Shown in pieces: positions 8,470-17,470 of a DNA stretch of 64,000 bases. Source of the DNA: Virgibacillus dokdonensis (GTDB lineage: Bacteria > Bacillota > Bacilli > Bacillales > Amphibacillaceae); contig NZ_LT745763.1 in NCBI RefSeq assembly GCF_900166595.1, forward strand, positions 3,285,333 through 3,349,332. The letters run 5' to 3'. Numbering within the stretch: the first letter of the stretch is position 1; each line of letters opens with the position of its first letter. Made by a program: the position numbers and the translations under genes. The notes under the pieces were generated by a model, which was not told the DNA's origin, did not search any database, and saw only the letters and a list, made by a program, of their open reading frames with translations.

Positions 8470-8700
8470 ATAGTATAAAGTGACTTCAGTCTAAGTTTCC
8501 CTGTTCGTTCTTTAGAAAAACTTAGTTAGCTATCGCCAAGTCGTTATGGCGATGGCTGTAGTTTTTCTTATACTATAATCCATAAAAATTTTACGCTTTC
8601 CTATAGTGCAAAAAAGTGGGTTTAGATACTGCTATCTCCCTCCTGCACTACAACGCATCCCTTCTAATTCAATTCTAAAATGGGATTCTTCCAGTAAAAA
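8470..8700 (+). repeat. Composite of repeat B ends around repeat A copy 1
   Basis: TATAAAGTGACTTC at 8474 matches the left end of family B. 8512-8612 is a family A element (AGAAAAAC...GTTTTTCTTATACTATA...CCTATAGTGCAAAA). 8616-8700 resembles the right hairpin of B (ATACTGCTATCTCCC...GGGATTCTTCCAG). The arrangement suggests an A module inside a B element. It occupies the gap between the TauE gene and the deacetylase. Confidence 0.6.
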
Positions 8701-8742
8701 GCAATGCACGATACATTATCCTTATAGAAAATGAGGAATTCT

Positions 8743-9450
8743 ATGTTTAAATATGCTATGTTACTAATTTATCTGCTTTTATCATTTTTTCCGACTACTG
8801 AAAACCTACATGCATATACAGAAGAAAGAATAAAGTATGAGAAGTCAGGAGATGTTATATGGGAAGGTTATACGGATGAAAAAGTGGTTGCATTAACATT
8901 TGATGACGGACCTAACCCTAAATACACACCACTCATTCTTGATATTTTAGACAGATTTAATGCCAAAGCAACCTTCTTTGTCACTGGTTCCAACGCAAAA
9001 AAATACCCCTACCTTATATATAGACAGCATTTAGAAAATCATGAAATTGGAAATCATACATTTAACCATGATTATCGAACAAAGAACTTGAAAGAAGAGC
9101 TTAAGAAAACAGCAACCATTATTTATGAGACCACTGGTACATCGCCTACTAATTTCCGCCCACCGGAGGGCGTATATAATGATGAAATTGTTGCCATCGC
9201 AAGCGAACAAGGATATACCGTTGTCTTATGGTCTTGGGATCAAGACCCAAAAGACTGGGATCGCCCCGGTGTTGATGAAATTGTAAATCATGTCACATCC
9301 AATATTTCGCCAGGCGATATTATTCTTTTACACGATTCAGGAGGAAACCGAAGCCAAACTGTAGAAGCACTACCAAAAATATTGGAGTTTTTAGATGAAA
9401 ATGAATATAAGACGATAACAGTATCTGAAATGATTCAACGAACTTCCTAA
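8743..9450 (+). CDS. Secreted polysaccharide deacetylase (NodB domain)
   Basis: 235 residues. A signal peptide covers about residues 1-26. The NodB-type CE4 domain carries TFDDGP (catalytic and metal Asp), the metal His pair in GNHTFNHDY, the RPPEG loop and a C-terminal ILLHDSGG. CE4 enzymes remove N- or O-acetyl groups from cell-wall polymers such as peptidoglycan. An ATG four codons earlier (8731) exists, but GAGGA just before 8743 favours the second ATG. It stands alone between repeats upstream and a terminator downstream. The exact substrate cannot be read from sequence. Confidence 0.9.
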   Translation: MFKYAMLLIYLLLSFFPTTENLHAYTEERIKYEKSGDVIWEGYTDEKVVALTFDDGPNPKYTPLILDILDRFNAKATFFVTGSNAKKYPYLIYRQHLENHEIGNHTFNHDYRTKNLKEELKKTATIIYETTGTSPTNFRPPEGVYNDEIVAIASEQGYTVVLWSWDQDPKDWDRPGVDEIVNHVTSNISPGDIILLHDSGGNRSQTVEALPKILEFLDENEYKTITVSEMIQRTS

Positions 9451-9593
9451 TTGCACCAAAGCTTAATTCACATAAATATTATCTAAAATCGAACATTAAC
9501 AAATCTATATGCACTTCCCTTAGAGCAACTAGCTTGTCACCCTAGTTTTATGACCTAATAAGAACATAAGCATCATCTTCCATATATTGGGCA

Positions 9594-9637
9594 AAAAAAT
9601 ACCAATTCACTATAAAATTGTGATTTGGTATTTTTGT
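9594..9637. terminator. Bidirectional terminator between convergent genes
   Basis: AAAATACCAATTCAC and GTGATTTGGTATTTTT pair over 14-15 bases with a short loop, and both strands end in T-runs. It serves the deacetylase gene (plus) and the small membrane protein (minus). Confidence 0.85.
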
Positions 9638-9720
9638 TTAACAGTTATTAATACTATTATTTTCAAAAAAAGTTATCGCTAAACCTTTATAGAGACAACC
9701 GTAGTTTTTTATAAAATGCC

Positions 9721-10011
9721 TTATTCTTCTGTTTCTTTAACAGTAATCACAAGTCCACCAAATTTTCCAGCAAATAAATTGTAGATTAAAGTACTTAGCA
9801 GTGCAACTAATACATAAATCCCTACAAATATGACAATACCTAATAAAGATCCGATTACAACAAGAGCCCCCATACCATCACCCATCGAAAAGATCCCTAC
9901 AATTCCAATTAACGATAATAACCAATACATTATTGCAGGTATGATTGCGAAGTAAACTGTTACCTTCGCTACACTTCCATACGAAAATTTTTTAATTTCC
10001 TTTTTTGTCAT
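9721..10011 (-). CDS. Small two-TM membrane protein, function unknown
   Basis: 96 residues with a lysine-rich cytoplasmic N-terminus and two hydrophobic segments (about 15-40 and 50-80) with Gly-rich turns, ending in a charged tail. The fold resembles small DUF3566-like membrane proteins, but I cannot assign a family firmly. An ATG three codons upstream (10020) lies directly against AAGGGG, so the start at 10011 is preferred. Downstream of it is the bidirectional terminator; upstream is decayed DNA with ABC ATPase remnants. Confidence 0.65.
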   Translation of the reverse strand: MTKKEIKKFSYGSVAKVTVYFAIIPAIMYWLLSLIGIVGIFSMGDGMGALVVIGSLLGIVIFVGIYVLVALLSTLIYNLFAGKFGGLVITVKETEE

Positions 10012-10334
10012 TTCTTCCATCCCCTTATACTTTATTATTTATAATAATGCTGCAAACATATTACCCTTTATTTGGAAAATTAAACCTTAACTTACGACAA
10101 AAACCTCCTATATTAGAGTTATGCCTGTAGCGCAAACAGTATGAATGAAACAGGGTGTCTTCTTTCTCTTTCAAAAACTTACACTCTTTCTTGTCTGCAG
10201 ATGATGGTTGTTTTCTCACAACCACAGGTTTAAAACTTTGCACTCATGACTCCATTCATTTGCAACCAGCACCTATCACTATGAAGTCTCTGGTAAACGT
10301 TTATACCTTTATCCTGCTAAAACTTGTATAAATT

Positions 10335-10512
10335 GAAGTATATAGATTACATTGAACCACTCGTAACCGCTATCACTTTATTACAATACGCTTCGTTTGT
10401 AAGATCATGAGAATAAATACAATTTTATCCTTTTACTCCTCTAGTAAAGTGGAAAAGATTTCTTGTTGAGCATCTTTATCTATATTACTAGTTTACCTCG
10501 TCTAATATGATA
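10335..10512 (-). pseudogene. Decayed C-terminal fragment of an ABC transporter ATPase
   Basis: Minus-strand frames, joined across stops and one frame change, read ILDE, then DKDAQQEIFSTLLEE, KDKIVFI, SHDLTNEAYCNKVIAV and TSGSM. This order (Walker B Asp-Glu, D-loop region, switch His-Asp, C-terminal sheet) is that of ABC exporter ATPases. At least three in-frame stops separate the pieces, so the gene is dead. No complete Walker A is visible upstream. The rest of 10012-10334 shows no gene I can support. Confidence 0.55.
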
Positions 10513-10813
10513 CATCAAAATCTTCAATAAAATTAAAAAACATTAAATTCTGTACGAATGTATTTATTAAACGAATCACTAATGCTGTACTTTGTCCAAA
10601 TTTGTTTACAGATGCTCTTGATGCATAGATTTTCTCCAATGATGGATGAATTAAACGATTTATCCTTTCCATATCGCTCTCTTGTTTCATCATATCCGTA
10701 TTTTTAAAAACAATATAAAACTGCCATACAACTTCATCCATTGCTGGCTGTAGTACGCGATATATGTCCTTATCACAATAAACATCACCAAAACTGTTTG
10801 TACAAAAAATCAC
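10502..10813 (-). CDS. Hypothetical 103-codon frame of doubtful coding status
   Basis: An open frame starting at GTG without a visible ribosome binding site, just upstream of the ATPase remnant and on the same strand. It has mixed hydrophobic and charged content and no motif I recognise. It may be further remnant DNA from the same decayed locus. Confidence 0.2.
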   Translation of the reverse strand: MIFCTNSFGDVYCDKDIYRVLQPAMDEVVWQFYIVFKNTDMMKQESDMERINRLIHPSLEKIYASRASVNKFGQSTALVIRLINTFVQNLMFFNFIEDFDVSY

Positions 10814-10851
10814 AAACTAGAATATATCTAAAAAACATGCTACAATGTACA

Positions 10852-10900
10852 ATTGCAAGATAGAAAAATGAATAACGACTACCATACATTTGTATCTTGC
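10852..10900 (+). promoter_or_regulatory. Long-spaced inverted repeat before trhO
   Basis: TTGCAAGATA near 10853 is mirrored by TATCTTGCAA near 10891-10900, about 28 bases apart and 30 bases before the trhO start. It could be an operator or an mRNA stem in the 5' leader. No known regulator motif is recognised. Confidence 0.35.
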
Positions 10901-10927
10901 AAATATAAATGATAGGTGGTAAACAAC

Positions 10928-11899
10928 ATGGAAAGTAATATGCCATATGAGGTTTTATTGTATTATCATTATGTTCACATCGATGATCCAGATGGATATT
11001 CAGCTGAGCATTTGAAGTTTTGTAAGGAATTAGGTTTAAAAGGAAGAATTCTTGTTGCCCATGAAGGCATTAATGGCACATTGTCTGGCACAAAAGAGCA
11101 AACGAAAGCATACATGGATATGATGCATGCCGATCCTCGCTTTGCCGATATGGTGTTTAAAATTGATGAACATGATGGGCATGCGTTCAAAAAAATGCAC
11201 GTACGACCACGAAAAGAATTAGTTACCTTCCGTCTTGAAAAGGATGTTGATCCACATGAGACGACAGGAAACTATTTGTCACCAAAAGAATTTTACGAGG
11301 CAATGCAGCATGAAGATACGGTCGTCATTGATGCGCGTAACGATTACGAATATGATTTAGGTCATTTCCGTGGCGCTGTACGTCCAGATATTAAAACATT
11401 TCGTGAATTACCAAATTGGATTCGCGAGCACAAGGACGATTTTAAAGATAAGAAAATTTTAACCTATTGTACTGGTGGCATACGTTGCGAAAAATTCTCC
11501 GGTTGGTTAAAAGAAGAAGGTTTTGAAGATGTAAACCAACTACATGGTGGGATTGTCACATACGGCAAAGATCCGGAGGTACAAGGTGAATTATGGGACG
11601 GTAAATGCTATGTCTTTGACGAGCGCATTTCCGTGCCAGTTAACCGAAAAGAGCATGTCGTCGTCGGTGTCGATTATTTTGACGGCGAACCATGTGAGCG
11701 TTACGTCAACTGTGCTAATCCAGAATGTAATAAACAAATTCTTTGCTCGGAAGAAAATGAGCATAAATATTTGCGTGGTTGCACACATGCATGTCGCGTG
11801 AGCCCACGTAACTTATATGTGAAAGAGCACGAACTATCGGAAGAAGAAGTGGAAGCGCGCCTTGAAGCTATAGGTGAAAGCTTAACAATGAAAGCATAA
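10928..11899 (+). CDS. trhO: tRNA uridine(34) hydroxylase TrhO (UPF0176, rhodanese)
   Basis: 323 residues: an N-terminal acylphosphatase-like domain (about 1-110), a rhodanese domain (125-225) with active site [11 protein letters not shown] (Cys181, second Cys187), and a cysteine-rich C-terminal region (CANPECNK and further Cys residues near 265-295) that may bind zinc. TrhO performs O2-dependent 5-hydroxylation of U34 in tRNA. A GTG four codons earlier exists, but ATAGGTGG at good spacing marks ATG 10928. It is a single-gene unit, with a terminator shared with the convergent chemoreceptor gene. Confidence 0.92.
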   Translation: MESNMPYEVLLYYHYVHIDDPDGYSAEHLKFCKELGLKGRILVAHEGINGTLSGTKEQTKAYMDMMHADPRFADMVFKIDEHDGHAFKKMHVRPRKELVTFRLEKDVDPHETTGNYLSPKEFYEAMQHEDTVVIDARNDYEYDLGHFRGAVRPDIKTFRELPNWIREHKDDFKDKKILTYCTGGIRCEKFSGWLKEEGFEDVNQLHGGIVTYGKDPEVQGELWDGKCYVFDERISVPVNRKEHVVVGVDYFDGEPCERYVNCANPECNKQILCSEENEHKYLRGCTHACRVSPRNLYVKEHELSEEEVEARLEAIGESLTMKA

Positions 11900-11902
11900 C
11901 AT

Positions 11903-11949
11903 AATGGCTTGTTTCATAGATCAGATTATAACTATGAAACAAGCCATTT
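11903..11949. terminator. Bidirectional terminator
   Basis: AATGGCTTGTTTCATAG pairs perfectly with CTATGAAACAAGCCATT across a short loop, between trhO (plus) and the chemoreceptor (minus). Confidence 0.85.
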
Positions 11950-12029
11950 CTACCTTCTGATTAAACGCATTTTCAAAAGCGCCCTTTAACGCACCTATTC
12001 GAAAAAATCCTCATCGTACAGTTGCCTAC

Positions 12030-13697
12030 TTATTCAAATTTGTTAACGAGTTCTTGCAATTCTTCCGATATTTTCGCTAAGTTTTCTGCGGATGATTCCA
12101 CCTCTTCTATTGAGGCCAGTTGTTCCTCTGTGGCTGCAGAGACAGTTTGTGTTTGCTCACTCGTATTTGTCACAATTTCTTTAATCTCATTCATAGAAGT
12201 TTGCAAATTCTGTGCTCCAGACGACAGCTGATTAATATTTTCACTAATTTTCGCAAATTGACTTATAATGCTATTAAATGTACTTTCTATTTTTTCAAAC
12301 GTACTACCAGCTTCATGGACGACGGTCGTCCCAGTTTCTACAGCTGCATCTGTAACGTCCATAGACTCCATCGTTTCATTCGTTTCGTGCTGGATATTCT
12401 CAATTAAGTGCGTGATCTGTTTAGCGGATTCGTTGGACTGCTCAGCAAGTTTCCTTACTTCTTCGGCAACGACAGAAAACCCTTCTCCATGTTCCCCCGC
12501 TCGGGCAGCCTCAATAGCAGCATTTAGAGCTAATAAATTCGTTTGCGATGCTATATCCGTAATGGTTTGGTTCATCGCATTAATTTCCGTTAAACTGCTG
12601 CTTAAACTATGAATTGTTTTCCCCAAGTTAGTAACGTTGTGACGAATGACTTCCATCTGACCGATGACATCATCCATCTCTTTTTCCCCTTTTCTAGACA
12701 ATTCCGCAGATGCTTTCGCTTCACCGGAAACAAGAGACGTATCCTCATTGATTTTTTGAAAACTGGATATCATCATATCCATCGTATCAGCTGTCTTTTC
12801 AATATGTTCCAGCTGATTTGCAGATCCGGCAGCAACCTCTTGAATAGCAGAAGCAACATGTTCTGAAGCTTGTGTATTTTGCCCAGCACTAGCACTTAAT
12901 TGCTCAGAAGACGCAACGACATTTTCAGACGCTTCTTGGGTCGACGAGAGTAAGTCCTTAAATGTAGTAATCATTCCGTTGAAAACTGTCATTAATTGAC
13001 CAAGTTCATCATTTGCTTTGTAATCACTTGTTACTAGCTTCCCTTGCTCAGCAGTCTCCATGATATATCGTAAATGCTTCAATGGCTTTATAATTGCTTG
13101 AGCTATCCATAAGCTAACCGCTATGAATGCAATTATTCCTATTGTACTTACTGTTATGAAGATCATACTTACTTCTTGTAAATGATCTTGATTATGCTTG
13201 TTCATATCCTTCGCTTTGTTCGAAAAGTAGTCTTGAATTTTTGTCATTATATCGTCAAGCTCGATTCGTTTACTCATAACATAATCTACATAGTAATTAT
13301 ACCCAGCCTCCCGGTCATCTTCCGCTAACTGCAGCGCATTATTTCTTCCTTGAATATAGTCATCTACGAGCACATAATAACTATCCTTATCAACTATTTG
13401 TTTTGGAAATAAGTTTTTCGTTTCCAATTTTTCATTTTCACTTACAAGCTCATCAATACGCTTTTTTAAGTCATTATCCGTATTAGAGTCATTTGTCATC
13501 ATAGCCTCCATGGAATAGGCATCAATTGTAGCATTGTTTTTTTGAATTTGACCAAGCTTATCAACTGAAATGAGATACTTTTCATACATTTCTTTCGAGT
13601 CATCTGCCATATCATGTAAATAAGAAAAACCTACAACGCTAATAATGGTCGATAAGAGGACAGCAAATGTAATAAGTATAACAAACTTTTTTTGCAA
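12030..13697 (-). CDS. Methyl-accepting chemotaxis protein with disrupted start
   Basis: 555 codons from a TTG at 13697. TM1 is at about 4-24, an extracytoplasmic four-helix sensor region at 28-175, TM2 at about 178-200, HAMP at 203-258 and the signalling domain to the end, with the conserved hairpin tip [19 protein letters not shown]. The expected beginning, ATG at 13713 with AGAAAGGAG upstream, would encode [15 protein letters not shown], typical of this family, but a seven-A run (13687-13693 on the plus strand as T) puts it one base out of frame. Six A would restore it. The TTG has no ribosome binding site. This is either a sequencing error, a phase-variable tract or a recent mutation. The ligand is unknown. 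Confidence 0.85.
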   Translation of the reverse strand: MQKKFVILITFAVLLSTIISVVGFSYLHDMADDSKEMYEKYLISVDKLGQIQKNNATIDAYSMEAMMTNDSNTDNDLKKRIDELVSENEKLETKNLFPKQIVDKDSYYVLVDDYIQGRNNALQLAEDDREAGYNYYVDYVMSKRIELDDIMTKIQDYFSNKAKDMNKHNQDHLQEVSMIFITVSTIGIIAFIAVSLWIAQAIIKPLKHLRYIMETAEQGKLVTSDYKANDELGQLMTVFNGMITTFKDLLSSTQEASENVVASSEQLSASAGQNTQASEHVASAIQEVAAGSANQLEHIEKTADTMDMMISSFQKINEDTSLVSGEAKASAELSRKGEKEMDDVIGQMEVIRHNVTNLGKTIHSLSSSLTEINAMNQTITDIASQTNLLALNAAIEAARAGEHGEGFSVVAEEVRKLAEQSNESAKQITHLIENIQHETNETMESMDVTDAAVETGTTVVHEAGSTFEKIESTFNSIISQFAKISENINQLSSGAQNLQTSMNEIKEIVTNTSEQTQTVSAATEEQLASIEEVESSAENLAKISEELQELVNKFE

Positions 13698-13713
13698 TTT
13701 TTAAATTTCTCAT

Positions 13714-14102
13714 TATTTTTTCTCCTTTCTTTTTTAAGCTAACGCTTTAAATGAAATTTTTGTGAAATAATGAACAATTAAGTAGAATAGAATGTAAAAT
13801 GTATTTTTTCTTGTAATATTTACAAAATAAATAGGTAAATTTACCTATTCATAATCAGCAGTAACACTATCATAGTCTTTTTCACTACTATTTTCAATTA
13901 ATTTACCCTATTAAATAGACATTTAATAGTCAACGATTTTTAAACCACTCTTTAAACGATATTTTTGACAGTTTATTTGCTTATTGCTATTCTTTTTTTA
14001 GAAAGACTTTGCTCATCATGTGAAAAAACACCGTCGTTTTGCTGATACTATAACACTTGGAATTTTATACTTTTCTATAGTGCAAAAAGGAGGCTTCGTT
14101 AT
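13714..14102 (+). repeat. Intergenic region with repeat A copy 2
   Basis: 13997-14090 is a family A element (TTTTAGAAAGACTTTGC...GATACTATAACAC...TTCTATAGTGCAAAAAGG). Its end directly supplies the AAAAAGGAGG ribosome binding site of the glutathione peroxidase gene. The preceding 280 AT-rich bases show no gene. Confidence 0.6.
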
Positions 14103-14582
14103 ATGTCTATATACGATTTTGACGTAGAAACGATAGATGGGAAAGAGAAGTCGTTGGCTGATTATAAAGGGAACGTACTGCTTATCGTAAATACAGCAAG
14201 CAAATGTGGTTTTACCCCGCAATTGGAAAGTTTACAACAGTTATATGATGCATATAAAGATGACGGTTTTTATGTACTCGGCTTTCCATGTAATCAATTT
14301 AAAAATCAAGACCCAGGCTCAGAGAAAGAGATCGCTGCGTTTTGCCAATTGAATTATGGTGTCAATTTTCCAATGTTTGCCAAAGTTAATGTAAAAGGAG
14401 AGTATGCGCATCCGTTGTTCAAGTATTTGACAGATGAAGCAAAAGGGATGTTTACGAAGCAAATGAAATGGAACTTTACAAAGTTCTTGATCAACAAGCA
14501 AGGCGAGGTCGTTAATCGCTACGCACCACAAACGAAACCAGAAAACATAAAAAAAGATATTGAAGCAGCTTTACAAGCGTAA
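14103..14582 (+). CDS. Glutathione peroxidase-family thiol peroxidase
   Basis: 159 residues of the Cys-type GPx fold. The peroxidatic Cys35 is in NTASKCGFTPQ, the Gln of the catalytic tetrad in FPCNQF (61-66), and Trp-Asn in KWNFTKFLI (122-130). Cys63 and Cys81 are possible resolving residues, as in thioredoxin-dependent relatives (Bacillus BsaA type). It reduces hydroperoxides in the cytoplasm, most likely with thioredoxin or bacillithiol-linked partners because Firmicutes generally lack glutathione. ATG 14103 has AAGGAGG upstream, derived from the end of repeat A. Confidence 0.92.
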   Translation: MSIYDFDVETIDGKEKSLADYKGNVLLIVNTASKCGFTPQLESLQQLYDAYKDDGFYVLGFPCNQFKNQDPGSEKEIAAFCQLNYGVNFPMFAKVNVKGEYAHPLFKYLTDEAKGMFTKQMKWNFTKFLINKQGEVVNRYAPQTKPENIKKDIEAALQA

Positions 14583-14620
14583 AAAACGTTTAGTAAAGTG
14601 GTGGGAAGCGTTTTTTAATA
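14581..14620 (+). terminator. Weak terminator-like hairpin after the peroxidase
   Basis: AAAAAACG at the stop codon pairs with CGTTTTTT about 20 bases on. The stem is AT-rich, so efficiency is uncertain. The following DNA to 15017 (about 400 bases) contains no gene I can support on either strand. Confidence 0.4.
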
Positions 14621-15017
14621 GAAAAATAGGTAGGATGACATAGGGATGTGGACATTAGCATTTTATAACTAGTTTGCTTCCTTGAGTATCCAACTAAAAA
14701 ATGGGTCGTTTTTACGTTGTGGACTTTCTTGCAATAGTACCTTACAACAGATTAACTTTGTGAACTACTCTCACCACTTATCGCCATTAATAGTTGTTGG
14801 AAGCGAGGACTTGGGTTTTTTCGGAAGTATGTTAAATGATGTTTCCAATACAAATAATAGAGTTCGTACGACTTTTTTTGCAAGCGTTGTATTGCTGTTG
14901 TATTTATCGTTTTCCATGTACACCTACACTAGCACGTTTTAGCGGTCCGTCACAGAAACGAAAATATAAGCAGCAATATGTCCTATCAGGCACTTGTTTC
15001 GTAAAACAGGGCATTTT

Positions 15018-15476
15018 TCAATCAATCCATTTTTCATCTAATTTATCTGAATAGAATTTTATCGCCCTTCTATAACGCATAATCTCAGCATCATTTGTCG
15101 TATCGATAATTAGTAATAGTTCCATAGCCTTATCATGTTCGTTTAAATTGTATAACGTCATTGCATAAAATGTTTGCAATGCCCTGTTTTTAGGGAACTG
15201 TTTCATTCCTTTTGCAAATAGATTTTTTGACTTCTTGTATTCACCTATTGTTCTATATGTACTACCCAAGCCTAGAAAAGCACCTTGCAATTCTTTTGCA
15301 GGCAATCCTAACTTAATGGCATTTTTATAATAAGGGATTGCTTTTGTTTCCTCTCCTATTATGTCAAAGCTACCAGCACACTGATAGTTAATGAAGGCAT
15401 TATTAGGAAACTTTTCTACCAATTTCATGAGCAATTCGTTAGATTCTATATGTTTGCCTTTCTCTCGTAAGTTCAT
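15018..15476 (-). CDS. TPR-repeat protein with N-terminal nonsense codon
   Basis: 152 residues with TPR-like helical pairs throughout (YYKNAIKLGLP, GLGSTYRTIGEYKKSKNLF, YAMTLYNLNEHDKAMELL). It is a Bacillus-type tetratricopeptide protein of unknown role. A strong ribosome binding site, AAGGAGGTGA, lies just before a GTG at 15500 in the same frame. Reading from that GTG gives V-D-I-E and then TGA (15486-15488), followed by SRAMNLREKG. The family usually has these extra N-terminal residues, so the ancestral start was probably 15500 and codon 5 has become a stop. The shorter ATG start at 15476 lacks a good ribosome binding site, so the gene may be impaired. Confidence 0.7.
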   Translation of the reverse strand: MNLREKGKHIESNELLMKLVEKFPNNAFINYQCAGSFDIIGEETKAIPYYKNAIKLGLPAKELQGAFLGLGSTYRTIGEYKKSKNLFAKGMKQFPKNRALQTFYAMTLYNLNEHDKAMELLLIIDTTNDAEIMRYRRAIKFYSDKLDEKWID

Positions 15477-15500
15477 TGCTCTAGATCATTCTATATCCAC

Positions 15501-15822
15501 TACCCTTCACCTCCTTCCTCACCCAAATGTACCTTAAGATGAATCATGTAAACTTCTAAGATTATTATCACATTTCCAACAAAAATTACTTTATGTTTGT
15601 AAAATTACAACCAAGGTTGTATAGCTATCGAAAATGCACAAGCATACCTTCAATTACATGCGCTTTACAGCTTTTGCCGAGCATAAATGGGCTCCGTACT
15701 TCCATTTTCTTGTGTCAGCAGCACAGGCACACTTTTCATCCTGTGTTGCTTGCGTGTTCCTTGCCACAGGTCAAAAAACATTACATCATAGGTCGAACAT
15801 ACTTACTTAAGACGCATTCTAT
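15501..15822. other. Intergenic region, nothing recognised
   Basis: About 320 bases between the TPR gene and the amino-acid ABC operon. The plus-strand frame at 15593-15916 overlaps the ATPase gene and is not credible. I see no clear repeat or hairpin terminator. Confidence 0.5.
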
Positions 15823-16545
15823 CTATAATACTTTATCCAAAAAATCTTTTGCTCGTTCTGTAGCAGGTGCTTGGAAAAAAGTAGAAGGATCTGCTTCTTC
15901 AATGAGCTTTCCTTGATCTAAAAACAGAATACGATCGGCAACCTCTTTTGCAAAATTCATTTCATGTGTGACAACAACCATGGTCATACCAGTATTTGCT
16001 AAATCTTTCATCACATCGAGTACTTCCTTCACCATCTCTGGATCAAGCGCTGACGTAGGTTCATCAAAGAGCATTATTTCTGGTTCCATAGCGAGTGCCC
16101 TAGCAATGGCTACACGCTGCTTTTGTCCACCAGACAAGCGATTCGGGTAAGCTTCTTCTTTATCCGTTAAGCCTACTTTTGCTAATAATTTTTTTGCTAT
16201 TTGATAGGCTTCTTGTTTGGATATTCCTTTTACTTTTTGTGGTGCATAAGCCACATTATCTAATACTGTCATGTGTGGGAATAAATGAAAATGTTGAAAC
16301 ACCATACCGATATGCTTTCGGACAGCTAATTTATTTTGCTTTGGATCGGTAATTTCTTGCTTGTTAAGCCAAATCTTTCCTTCCGTTGGGAGTTCCAATA
16401 AGTTTAAGCAACGTAAAAATGTCGATTTACCAGATCCAGACGGGCCAATGACAGCGACAACTTCTCCGTGCTGAATCGTTGTCGATATATTTTTTAATAC
16501 GGTTTGTTTGCCAAATTTTTTCGTTATATTTTCCGCTTTAATCAC
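15823..16545 (-). CDS. artR: Polar amino-acid ABC transporter ATPase (ArtR/GlnQ type)
   Basis: 240 residues with Walker [10 protein letters not shown] (34-42), Q-loop [12 protein letters not shown], signature LSGGQKQR, Walker [15 protein letters not shown] and switch His in [10 protein letters not shown]. It powers import of a polar amino acid. The start overlaps the permease stop by eight bases. The partner binding protein resembles Bacillus ArtP, so arginine or another basic amino acid is the likely substrate, but specificity is inferred. Confidence 0.9.
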   Translation of the reverse strand: MIKAENITKKFGKQTVLKNISTTIQHGEVVAVIGPSGSGKSTFLRCLNLLELPTEGKIWLNKQEITDPKQNKLAVRKHIGMVFQHFHLFPHMTVLDNVAYAPQKVKGISKQEAYQIAKKLLAKVGLTDKEEAYPNRLSGGQKQRVAIARALAMEPEIMLFDEPTSALDPEMVKEVLDVMKDLANTGMTMVVVTHEMNFAKEVADRILFLDQGKLIEEADPSTFFQAPATERAKDFLDKVL

Positions 16546-17197
16546 TTTGACGAAGCCTCCGTTCTAGTAATCTACCAAATTGTGTAAGAATAAAGACCAT
16601 CACCCAGTAGATTAATCCTGCAAATAATAATGGTTCAAAGTTGCGATATAAGTCGGAACCGACCACTTGCGCACGGCGCATTAAATCTAGATAACCGATT
16701 GTAGATACAAGGGCGGATTCTTTTGTTAATGTAATAAATTCATTCATCATCGCTGGCAATATATTTTTAAATGCTTGTGGCAAAATGATATGTGCCATCA
16801 TCGGACGATAAGGAATTCCCAACGCCTCTGCTGCTTCAGTTTGCCCTTTTTCCACTGCTTGAATACCACCACGAATGATTTCAGAAATATAAGCAGCTGA
16901 ATTGAGACCAAATGCTAATACGGCAGAGATAAATGCGGATATATCATAGCCTGTTAACTGTGGAACAGCATAATAAATAATCATTAATTGCAAAATGAGT
17001 GGTGTGCCACGAAAGATGGAAGTATACGCATCTGCAAAAGGTTTTAACACAGGAACTTTTGTTACTTTACATAAAGCTAGTAATGTACCTAAAATAAATC
17101 CAATCACTATAGATACACTGACGAATTTTAATGTTGCCCCAATTCCTTCTAATATAAAAGGAATGTAAGGCACGATTTGGCTGAAATCCAAATTCAT
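16538..17197 (-). CDS. artQ: Polar amino-acid ABC transporter permease (ArtQ/HisM type)
   Basis: 219 residues with about five membrane segments and the EAA loop for ATPase docking ([20 protein letters not shown], about 141-160). It forms the channel of the importer with the overlapping ATPase gene. ATG is preceded by GTGAGGTGATAAGGC. The binding-protein gene lies 273 bases upstream on the same strand, separated by a repeat B element, which may partly uncouple expression. Confidence 0.9.
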   Translation of the reverse strand: MNLDFSQIVPYIPFILEGIGATLKFVSVSIVIGFILGTLLALCKVTKVPVLKPFADAYTSIFRGTPLILQLMIIYYAVPQLTGYDISAFISAVLAFGLNSAAYISEIIRGGIQAVEKGQTEAAEALGIPYRPMMAHIILPQAFKNILPAMMNEFITLTKESALVSTIGYLDLMRRAQVVGSDLYRNFEPLLFAGLIYWVMVFILTQFGRLLERRLRQSD

Positions 17198-17271
17198 GCC
17201 TTATCACCTCACTTTTCTCTCTCTATGTTTTTTCATCCATGTTGCATTTAGAAGTTACCCAACTTTGTCCG

Positions 17272-17437
17272 TATATAAAGTGAAGCTTCTATTCAGTGGG
17301 GTATTCTTCCATCCCAGCTGATGTTCCGTCCCCAAGGGTAAAACCTCAAAAAGGGGAATTAGGTGGTTATCTTTCCGTTAGACTTGATCAACTCCCATCT
17401 TTTCATTCTGGAGGAGGGAGATACCAACACTTTATAT
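17272..17437 (+). repeat. Dispersed repeat family B, copy 2
   Basis: It starts TATATAAAGTGAAGCTTC, has the left hairpin (ATTCAGTGGGG...CCCAGCTGAT), the CCCAAGGGTAAAACCT spacer and the right part GGTGGTTATCT...TTAGACTTGATCAACTC...GGAGGGAGATACCAACACTTTATA. It lies between artP and artQ, opposite to their direction of transcription. Confidence 0.7.
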
Positions 17438-17470
17438 CTTTGATAAATGTGTCAACTTCTGGTCACTTAT

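Noticed and set aside
10061..10243. 60-codon minus-strand frame
   Set aside because: No credible start signal; it lies in decayed DNA downstream of the ATPase remnant.
14682..15054. Two overlapping plus-strand frames after the peroxidase gene
   Set aside because: Neither has a ribosome binding site or recognisable protein features; composition is like noncoding AT-rich DNA.
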